Below are positions 46,006-51,059 of a stretch of DNA of 51,059 bases, one piece after another. Both the position numbers and the translations under genes were made by a program. The DNA is taken from positions 1 through 51,059 of the forward strand of contig NZ_RHOF01000029.1 of assembly GCF_003946445.1 (NCBI RefSeq), written 5' to 3'. The stretch's first letter is position 1. Each line of letters begins with the position of its first letter. This stretch comes from Loigolactobacillus jiayinensis (GTDB lineage: Bacteria > Bacillota > Bacilli > Lactobacillales > Lactobacillaceae). Below the pieces are notes generated by a model. It was given only the letters and a program-made list of their open reading frames with translations. It had not been told where the DNA came from and did not search any database.

Positions 46006-46109
46006 CTCAGCAGAAGCCAGAAAAACTTGATGATGACGCCCCGGATAATGATGCATCCAGTGATCATACCAACCCAGACTAAGCGGGTTGTTAATTCATC
46101 TTTACTCAA
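46002..46109 (-). CDS. Small single-helix membrane peptide (35 aa)
   Basis: TTG at 46107-46109 follows GAGGAGGGC by 7 nt; TGA at 46002-46004. One hydrophobic helix (LVWVGMITGCIII to FFWLLL). Overlaps both neighbours. Short, but signals and coupling support it. Confidence 0.5.
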   Translation of the reverse strand: MSKDELTTRLVWVGMITGCIIIRGVIIKFFWLLLR

Positions 46110-46170
46110 AGTAATAGCCCTCCTCATCTCGCATAGCTTGCTCATCGATTTCAGTCCAATTAATGTTCAT
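46102..46170 (-). CDS. Very small acidic ORF (22 aa)
   Basis: ATG at 46168-46170 with GAGGCTGAT about 10 nt upstream; TAA at 46102-46104. Sequence MNINWTEIDEQAMRDEEGYY plus two residues. It overlaps the flanking ORFs by a few bases, which gives an unbroken chain of coupled small frames. Confidence 0.4.
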   Translation of the reverse strand: MNINWTEIDEQAMRDEEGYYFE

Positions 46171-46279
46171 TTTTATCAGCCTCTTTTCCAAGATGATATA
46201 AGCCTTTAAAAGCGGTAAATAATAGCACGCCGATTAAAATTCCGAATGTGAAACTTGCGACATCCACAGTCCAAACCAT
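46160..46279 (-). CDS. Small membrane protein (39 aa)
   Basis: ATG at 46277-46279 after a perfect GGAGGTGATC; TAA at 46160-46162. One hydrophobic helix (residues about 9-24, SFTFGILIGVLLFTAF) and a charged tail. Too short for standard ORF limits. Unknown role; several such peptides cluster here. Confidence 0.55.
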   Translation of the reverse strand: MVWTVDVASFTFGILIGVLLFTAFKGLYHLGKEADKNEH

Positions 46280-46292
46280 TTAGATCACCTCC

Positions 46293-46589
46293 TTACGCTT
46301 TTAGTTGATTATTAGCCAACCATTCTCGAACGGCCGGCGCATAATACTTTCTGTTTTTGCCTTCTTGGCAGTACGGAAACCCTGGTTGATAAAGATAATA
46401 TTTATCCGCCGTATTAGGCGCGCAGTGTAAAATTTCCGCTGCCACTTGTTCACGCGTCATCATGTCTTCTCGTTTAATTTTTTCTGCGATAGTTTCATCA
46501 ACTTTTGGCCAAATTTTTTCTAGCAATGGATCAACTAGCAGTTTGGCAAAAATACGGATAGACTTTTCGCTTAACTTTAATTCGTTCAT
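46293..46589 (-). CDS. Small HTH protein, excisionase-like
   Basis: A 98-aa protein ending in a MerR/excisionase-type winged HTH: MMTREQVAAEILHCAPNTADK, YYLYQPGFPYCQEGKNRKY, VREWL. Such proteins are common just downstream of the antirepressor and may act as excisionase or early regulator. It is the best candidate for phage Xis here. AAGGAGGTGAT-type site is shared with the following gene's leader; ATG start. Confidence 0.68.
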   Translation of the reverse strand: MNELKLSEKSIRIFAKLLVDPLLEKIWPKVDETIAEKIKREDMMTREQVAAEILHCAPNTADKYYLYQPGFPYCQEGKNRKYYAPAVREWLANNQLKA

Positions 46590-46599
46590 TTAAATCACC

Positions 46600-46788
46600 T
46601 CACTGTTCATCTTCAATCTCGACATTTTGAATACCGTAACGGATAAACTTTTCTGCAATCCGACCAATCGAAATTCCTGTCTCATTTTTTAAATCAAGGA
46701 TTTGTTTATGCAATTCTGCGTCAATAAATACTGGTTTAACGGCTTTACTTTCAGTTTGTTTAGTTAAAACCAATTTTGGTTGTGCCAT
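46600..46788 (-). CDS. Ribbon-helix-helix regulator (62 aa)
   Basis: A short Arc/CopG-type protein: β-strand KPVFIDAELHKQILDLK followed by ETGISIGRIAEKFIRYGI. RHH proteins bind operators as dimers. GGAGG site before ATG. In the early operon between antirepressor and the excisionase-like gene, so it may regulate early promoters. Confidence 0.7.
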   Translation of the reverse strand: MAQPKLVLTKQTESKAVKPVFIDAELHKQILDLKNETGISIGRIAEKFIRYGIQNVEIEDEQ

Positions 46789-46803
46789 TTTGTTATTTCC
46801 TCC

Positions 46804-47583
46804 TTAAACTGTTTGTTTTTGTTCAATCAGCGGTAAAATGTTTTCTTGCTTTAGCAGTTCATACAGGCCTAATCTGCCCTTTTGCGTCCATTTAGTGTTT
46901 AGTACAGCTTTTTCAGTGCCGTCTTTGCGTTTAACTATTGTGGTGTCAGAATGTGTCCAGCCAGTTAGCTGATATTTCGCATATAATAGCCAAGTGTTGC
47001 CTTGCTTGTAAATAACACCTAAGTCATGAAGCTTTTTATTTAATGCTCGACCGCTCATGCCGTAGTCCTTGGCAATGATGCTAACGGTGACAAGTGATTT
47101 ATCAGCTAACACCCGATCGTAATAAGTAGCTTTAGGCTGTAACTCATTGACCTGTTGTTCAGCGATCAATCGTCCTTCGCGTTCAGACTTAAGCTGTTTA
47201 GCCAGATTGATAATTGTATCTGGGTTCAGCAAAGCTTCTTCAATTTTCTCTGGTGTCATATAAGCACCATGTTTGCGGATAGTCGGTAAAACCTCACTAG
47301 TGACCCAGTGCTTAAACCGCTTAGCCGATTCAAGGTGGCTACCGAAAATTAATGAGTAGACACCTGACTCTGAAATGATTGTCATATTTTGAGTTCCGCC
47401 AAGGGGGCCCTGAATTGGGGCGTCCTTTTTATCTTCGTTATCAACGTGGCTACTAATAGCATTTCTCGATTTTGCATACCCCAGAATCTCAGCTACATCT
47501 TTGCCGACAAAATATGGTTTGTTATCAATAATTACCGTTCGTACATAGTTACCCTCAAAATTAAAATTTTGTAATTCTTCCAT
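46804..47583 (-). CDS. ant: Phage antirepressor (BRO-N plus KilA-C/ANT)
   Basis: A 259-aa protein. BRO-N domain about 8-115 (YVRTVIIDNKPYFVGKDVAE, SESGVYSLIFGSHLESAKRF, LPTIRKHG) and C-terminal ANT domain (about 160-250; VSIIAKDYGMSGRALNKKLH, WTQKGRLGLYELL). It is thought to interfere with the CI repressor and favour induction. ATG start 3 nt after the cro-like gene stop. Confidence 0.92.
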   Translation of the reverse strand: MEELQNFNFEGNYVRTVIIDNKPYFVGKDVAEILGYAKSRNAISSHVDNEDKKDAPIQGPLGGTQNMTIISESGVYSLIFGSHLESAKRFKHWVTSEVLPTIRKHGAYMTPEKIEEALLNPDTIINLAKQLKSEREGRLIAEQQVNELQPKATYYDRVLADKSLVTVSIIAKDYGMSGRALNKKLHDLGVIYKQGNTWLLYAKYQLTGWTHSDTTIVKRKDGTEKAVLNTKWTQKGRLGLYELLKQENILPLIEQKQTV

Positions 47584-47586
47584 TTA

Positions 47587-47838
47587 TCACGCCTCCTTTA
47601 GTGTATAACGTTCCGTGGACTCATTAGTAAATAAAATAGCTTCCATGGGAATTCGATAGATTTCTGAAAATGCTTTTCCAAATGCCATGGGCACTTTTTC
47701 TGGTTCTTTTTCAAAGCCAGTGATTTTTGAACGCGAAATTTCTTTGCCAAAATACTCTGAGAGCTTTTGCGCTGCCTTATTTTGGCTGAATCCGGCATTA
47801 ACTCTAGCTGCTTTTAATGTGATTTTTAGCTCTGTCAT
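47587..47838 (-). CDS. cro: Cro-like XRE regulator
   Basis: An 83-aa HTH protein (LKAARVNAGFSQNKAAQKLSEYF, then EISRSKITGFEKEPEKVPM). It is the first rightward-early analogue, divergent from the CI gene. Represses lysogenic promoter in the classic switch. AGGAGAT site before ATG. Confidence 0.85.
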   Translation of the reverse strand: MTELKITLKAARVNAGFSQNKAAQKLSEYFGKEISRSKITGFEKEPEKVPMAFGKAFSEIYRIPMEAILFTNESTERYTLKEA

Positions 47839-47973
47839 TGTGTCTCATCTCCTAACAACTATTAGTATAAGTCCACGCTTTGTTATAGTCAACAACAAAT
47901 TGTATTTATTTTTAATTTTATGCTTGAAAAATCAACTAAATGTTATATACTATAGTAGTAGGGAAGTGATAAT
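47839..47973. promoter_or_regulatory. Genetic switch region: divergent cro and cI promoters
   Basis: Minus promoter (early): TTGACT (47887-47892), 17-nt spacer, TATACT (47864-47869). Plus promoter (repressor): TTGAAA (47924-47929), 16-nt spacer, TATACT (47946-47951). TGTTATA occurs at 47881-47887 and 47941-47947, and TACTATAGTA (47949-47958) is a palindrome; these may be operator half-sites, but no clean operator set is clear to me. Confidence 0.7.
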
Positions 47974-48681
47974 TTGACGAAAAAAATTGGTGAGAATATT
48001 AAGCAATTAAGAATCATGAATGGCTGGAGTCAACCTCAATTGGCCGACAAACTCAATGTGACAAAACAGACTGTTTCTAACTGGGAAACTGGTTATCGTG
48101 AGCCTAAAATGGGAGCTATTCAAAAACTGTCTGAGCTTTACGGAGTAAGCATGTCAGCAGTAATTGATGGTCTTTCAGAAGGTACTTATAACGTTGATTT
48201 TTCTGAAAAAGAATCAAAAGGTAAATATATCCCAGAAGCAAGCTCTAGTCATACATACCCTTTTATTCCAGCTGGTGTCGCGGCAGGATCTCTGGCAGAA
48301 GTCGAACCATACTTAATTAATGACATTCAGAAAATTAAAATTCCAGATGTCATGATGTCGAACTATGCTGGTGACAAAAATGTTATTGCTATGACAATCA
48401 ATGGTGAATCAATGAATGAAACAATCCCAAATGGTTCAGTTATTTTGGTTAAAAGATTTGATAGCATCGATGATTTAAGAAACGGTGATATTGTAGTTTT
48501 TTCTCTTGATGGTGTTGATTATTCAGTAAAACGATTTGTTAATGATGATAAAGCTCACATTTACTCTTTTTTACCGGATTCAATAGATAAGAGTTTTATG
48601 CCAATTAACTTTCGCTATGAGGACGCTGAAAATAGACTAATTGTTATTGGAAAAGTAGTATCTTATACAGTTACGATATAA
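47974..48681 (+). CDS. cI: CI-like repressor with S24 peptidase domain
   Basis: A 235-aa lysogeny repressor. N-terminal XRE HTH (about 5-60; IKQLRIMNGWSQPQLADKLN, TKQTVSNWETG) and C-terminal LexA/S24 domain with the Ser in NGESMNETIPNG (about residue 148) and the Lys in YSVKRF (about 187). The likely self-cleavage site is an Ala-Gly in PAGVAAGSL (about 97-105). TTG start after AGGGAAGTGAT. RecA-triggered cleavage allows induction. Confidence 0.92.
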   Translation: MTKKIGENIKQLRIMNGWSQPQLADKLNVTKQTVSNWETGYREPKMGAIQKLSELYGVSMSAVIDGLSEGTYNVDFSEKESKGKYIPEASSSHTYPFIPAGVAAGSLAEVEPYLINDIQKIKIPDVMMSNYAGDKNVIAMTINGESMNETIPNGSVILVKRFDSIDDLRNGDIVVFSLDGVDYSVKRFVNDDKAHIYSFLPDSIDKSFMPINFRYEDAENRLIVIGKVVSYTVTI

Positions 48682-48750
48682 AAAAAAGCCCCACTCCGCT
48701 GCCACGGAATGAGGTTATCCAAAGGATACGATCACAAATAAATTATATCA
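48680..48750 (-). promoter_or_regulatory. Antisense mini-unit 4 (minus strand)
   Basis: Minus strand, opposite to the repressor and the next gene: TGATATAAT (48742-48750), then a 10-bp stem (48689-48698 with 48705-48714; two G-U pairs) and eight T (48680-48687). The predicted RNA is about 55 nt. Same layout as the plus-strand units in the early region. Confidence 0.45.
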
Positions 48751-48767
48751 CTCTGGGGGGAACTGAA

Positions 48768-49658
48768 ATGCTGACATTTTTATTGGTATTATTTTTTATA
48801 GGGATTATCGCAATTATCGTTGCTATTGGAATATTTATATATGATTTAATTAAGTCTAAACCATTTAAAGTACCAATTATTGTTGCCATTGTTGGTCTTT
48901 TGTTAGCAATTGGTGGTTATCAGTTTGGGGAAAAATTGAATGCTAATCAGCAAGTTGCATTAGCAAAGAAATACAGTGAGTCATCATTCAAAGCTGCTAG
49001 TGAATCTGAAGCAGAAGAACCTGTTATTAAACTAGATGGTAAGCCAAAAAATTATACCGATTATTATTTTACGGCAAATTCAAATCGTCAGGCAATTGTT
49101 TCAGGCACTGCGACACATACTAAAACAATTAAATTACAAGAAAACTTTGGCGATCTCAATGAAACCAAAATAAAAGTAAATTCAGACGGCACATTTTCAA
49201 AAACAATTACTTTACCTAAAGATAAGGCAAAAGCTTCTTATTATCTAACTGCTGGTAACGATGAGATTGTTACGGCTCACATTAAATCTGTAAATTATGA
49301 AGCCGAACAAACTAGTATTGATCAAGCAAAAGCTTCTAGTCGTGCTGAATCATCCAGTAATAAATCTGCTACTAACGCTACAAAGTATCAGGCTAAGCTT
49401 AACAGCTTAAATAAAGGCACTGCAGAATCAGCAAGCTATGACGCTAGCACTAATACCGTCACATGGATTGGGTTTGATGACTGGGCAAATTGGAGTCATT
49501 CTGAATTACAGAAATCGATGGATTTACTGCAGACAATGACTTTACGGCAAGAAAATAATTACGGTATTTCGGAGGTCCACATTGTCGTACAATTACCAGA
49601 CGGCACCGTGATTGCTAAAAACTCTGATACAGATATGGATCTAAAATTTATTAAATAA
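48768..49658 (+). CDS. Membrane-anchored lysogeny-module protein (possible superinfection exclusion)
   Basis: A 296-aa protein with two N-terminal membrane helices (about 2-28 and 36-54) and a large outer part: linker, β-rich Ig-like domain (about 75-175; NRQAIVSGTATHTKTIKL, NSDGTFSKTITLP), a Ser/Ala-rich linker and a C-terminal domain (WIGFDDWANW, VHIVVQLPDGT). Lies between CI and integrase, on the plus strand, as do lysogenic-conversion and exclusion genes in lactic phages. GGGGGG ribosome site before ATG. No family named; function inferred. Confidence 0.72.
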   Translation: MLTFLLVLFFIGIIAIIVAIGIFIYDLIKSKPFKVPIIVAIVGLLLAIGGYQFGEKLNANQQVALAKKYSESSFKAASESEAEEPVIKLDGKPKNYTDYYFTANSNRQAIVSGTATHTKTIKLQENFGDLNETKIKVNSDGTFSKTITLPKDKAKASYYLTAGNDEIVTAHIKSVNYEAEQTSIDQAKASSRAESSSNKSATNATKYQAKLNSLNKGTAESASYDASTNTVTWIGFDDWANWSHSELQKSMDLLQTMTLRQENNYGISEVHIVVQLPDGTVIAKNSDTDMDLKFIK

Positions 49659-49696
49659 AAAAGCACATCCCCACTCGCCAAAGTAATGGATGTGCT
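49657..49696 (-). terminator. Hairpin with T-tract on the minus strand, after the membrane gene
   Basis: Nine-bp stem (49662-49670 with 49688-49696), then six T on the minus strand. On the plus strand no T-tract follows, so it would stop antisense transcription reaching the membrane gene. A TAAAAT-type -10 (TGTAAAAT, 49740-49747 minus) lies about 45 bases upstream. Confidence 0.5.
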
Positions 49697-49786
49697 ACCG
49701 GAAAAAGCAACCACACATGTGGCGCTCTTTGTGTACTCTATTTTACACCAATTGAGCGCCATCCTGCAATGAAAGGATTGGTTATT

Positions 49787-51019
49787 ATGTCAAAATATAT
49801 TTATAAAAAAACTACTCATGAAAATATCTATAGTTATAAAACTCAGGCTGGGCAAATGCGCTACCGAGTTCACATTTCAAGGCGGATTGATGGTAGACGT
49901 TTTGACTATGCCAAAAATGGTTTTAAAAATCAGGTTCAGGCCATTTCAAAGCGCAACGAAGTGCTTGGTCAAATAGAAGACCGCGATCTCATACACAACC
50001 GTACAATGACCGTTAAAAAATATTGGGTAGTGTTTCGGAAAGGACGTATCGATTCTAAAACGTGGACTCCAGACTCGGTTTCCAGCTATGATAATTCCTT
50101 CAACAAACATATTTTACCGGAATTTGCCGACACAAAACTAATTAGTTTAAATCGTGTAACTTGGCAAGAGTTTCTAAACAAATTGATGTTTCAAAAAAAT
50201 CTATCTATTGCTACAGCAAAAACAATTAATGACTGTATGCAAGCCCTGCTCAATGACGCTGTAATTAACGAGGTTATCTCACGTAACCGATTAATTCGCA
50301 TGAAATTTAATAAAAAAGAAGTCCCAAAGAAAAAGTATTTGGAAATGAAACAATTTTATCAAGCTGTAGATATGGCGAAGCAAGTTCTTGAGCCTTATCA
50401 CTATGCCGCCTTTTATCTTGCCACTATTGGCTTACGGCGTGGTGAAATAATGGGTATTAAGCGCAAAGATATTGAATTTCATGATGTTGAATTTTTTGCT
50501 TATTTGCATATTCAGCGATCGCGCACTCAAAGGGCAACAGATGGCAAAGACACAAAAACACCTGATTCAAACCGCGTATTATTAATTAAAGGCGAAGCTT
50601 ATAATCAACTGAAATTTTTATACAACGAAGCAACAGAGCAAAAAAAAGATGTTGGCGAATTACCACATCAAAATGATTATATTTACTTTAATCGAATAAC
50701 TGGTAAGCCTTACACCCCAAGTAATTTAAATCGTATATTCAACCGAGTTGACGAAAATTTACCATTTCATATTTTTCCGCACATGTTCCGTCACACTTTT
50801 GCCACCCAGATGCAATTAGGTGGTGCGCCCGAAGCGGATGTTAAACAGTACCTGGGTCATAGTTCTAAATCGAACGTCACGGCCGAGGTTTACACACACG
50901 CCACCATTGAAGGCGAAGAAAAAGTTGTTGATATTATGGAAAAAAGATATGACGAAAGAACTGAAAATCCTGACGTAACTTTGACGACACCCGATAAAAG
51001 TAACGGCCGTAACGCTTGA
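49787..51019 (+). CDS. int: Tyrosine integrase
   Basis: A 410-aa site-specific recombinase of the phage/Tn916-like group. N-terminal arm-binding domain (about 1-65; β-rich, MRYRVHISRRIDGRRFDYA), SAM-like core-binding domain (about 70-175), catalytic domain with Arg in LRRGEIMG, HMFRHTFATQM (His, Arg), LGHSSK and the Tyr in VYTHAT. Start chosen at ATG 49787 with AAAGGA 9 nt upstream. Its 3' end holds an arm-type site (50971-50981). Confidence 0.95.
   Translation: MSKYIYKKTTHENIYSYKTQAGQMRYRVHISRRIDGRRFDYAKNGFKNQVQAISKRNEVLGQIEDRDLIHNRTMTVKKYWVVFRKGRIDSKTWTPDSVSSYDNSFNKHILPEFADTKLISLNRVTWQEFLNKLMFQKNLSIATAKTINDCMQALLNDAVINEVISRNRLIRMKFNKKEVPKKKYLEMKQFYQAVDMAKQVLEPYHYAAFYLATIGLRRGEIMGIKRKDIEFHDVEFFAYLHIQRSRTQRATDGKDTKTPDSNRVLLIKGEAYNQLKFLYNEATEQKKDVGELPHQNDYIYFNRITGKPYTPSNLNRIFNRVDENLPFHIFPHMFRHTFATQMQLGGAPEADVKQYLGHSSKSNVTAEVYTHATIEGEEKVVDIMEKRYDERTENPDVTLTTPDKSNGRNA
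50971..50986 (+). repeat. Integrase arm-type site, right arm
   Basis: TGACGTAACTTTGACG at 50971-50986 is identical to 10397-10412 in the left arm. It lies inside the last codons of int, close to the right phage end. Best read as an arm-binding site flanking attP, not the core. Confidence 0.5.
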
Positions 51020-51040
51020 TATGACAGCGTCTTATGAGTT

Positions 51041-51059
51041 AAGCTATTTATGAGCTGGC
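51041..51059 (+). other. Putative attR start, truncated by the window
   Basis: The last 19 bases repeat the pepV 3' end (16 of 19), the final eight being identical to 10276-10283. The host sequence beyond is not visible. The phage copy keeps the AIYEL codons with C-to-T third-base changes, which shows an old, diverged piece of pepV in attP. Confidence 0.55.

Larger units (their letters stand above)
10276..51059. mobile_element. Integrated siphovirus (prophage), right end cut by window
   Basis: A complete modular temperate siphovirus genome lies between the 3' end of pepV and the window edge: integrase and repressor on the plus strand at the right, then early, replication, packaging, HK97-type head, tail, lysis and accessory modules on the minus strand. 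All essential modules appear intact and no clearly broken gene was seen, so it may be inducible. Left boundary set at the pepV match; the right attachment site runs out of the window. Confidence 0.95.

Noticed and set aside
1-51059. CRISPR arrays, rRNA or tRNA genes
   Set aside because: No regularly spaced repeat family, and no cloverleaf or rRNA segment was recognised on reading. tRNA genes could be missed without a scan.
1-51059. Insertion sequences or transposase genes
   Set aside because: No transposase motif was seen; the only recombinase is the phage integrase, and inverted repeats found are tied to regulation.

Overview
The window looks like chromosome of a low-GC Gram-positive lactic acid bacterium of the family Lactobacillaceae. 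This rests on strong AGGAGG-type ribosome binding sites, frequent TTG and GTG starts, the dipeptidase PepV, a LysM-bearing GH25 endolysin and CcpA-type cre sites. I cannot fix the genus. It holds about 10.3 kb of host chromosome followed by an almost complete integrated siphovirus of about 40.8 kb.

Host part (1-10290). On the minus strand, a purine/pyrimidine nucleoside salvage block runs nucleoside transporter (nupC-like), nucleoside hydrolase, rpiA, rihA and a small unknown protein. The hydrolases release ribose, and RpiA handles ribose-5-phosphate. A cre-like site lies beside the operon promoter. On the plus strand follow a membrane-anchored glycerophosphodiester phosphodiesterase, a GNAT acetyltransferase and an ArsR/SmtB-type regulator. 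A convergent pair (HD phosphohydrolase and RimJ/L-type acetyltransferase) and then pepV complete the host side. The far left holds a promoter, a cre-like site and a terminator that could give a short RNA of about 85 nt.

Prophage (about 10276-51059). The phage appears to sit in the 3' end of pepV. The last 19 bases of the window match the pepV end at 16 of 19 positions, all differences being C-to-T at codon third positions, so attR is cut by the window edge. Reading right to left, the order is: tyrosine integrase and a membrane-anchored lysogeny-module protein (plus strand); CI-like S24 repressor facing a Cro-like protein; antirepressor; small regulators and membrane peptides; recombination/replication block (DUF1351, RecA-like ATPase, SSB-like DUF669, HNH, replisome organiser, DnaB helicase); many small early proteins; ArpU-type late regulator; HNH and a possible cos region; terminase, portal, ClpP-like protease, HK97-type capsid; connectors and tail; tape measure, Dit, Tal, baseplate/receptor-binding proteins; holin and endolysin. 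Between endolysin and attL lies a five-gene accessory cassette on two promoters.

Most notable points. (1) The accessory cassette next to attL has two promoters carrying the same pair of operator repeats 22 bp apart and encodes a candidate HTH regulator, which is the layout of anti-defence (acr-aca-like) loci. (2) The capsid gene ends in an A-AAA-TAG context, and the -1 frame is open for 109 codons encoding an Ig-like domain, so a frameshifted decorated capsid protein is likely. (3) A classic CCCAAAA frameshift joins the tail chaperones G and T. (4) A recurring motif of extended -10, short spacer, hairpin and T-tract lies antisense in front of several phage genes. (5) The attachment region has integrase arm-type repeats and helically phased repeats. 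Several genes shorter than 60 codons were found by hand and are listed.
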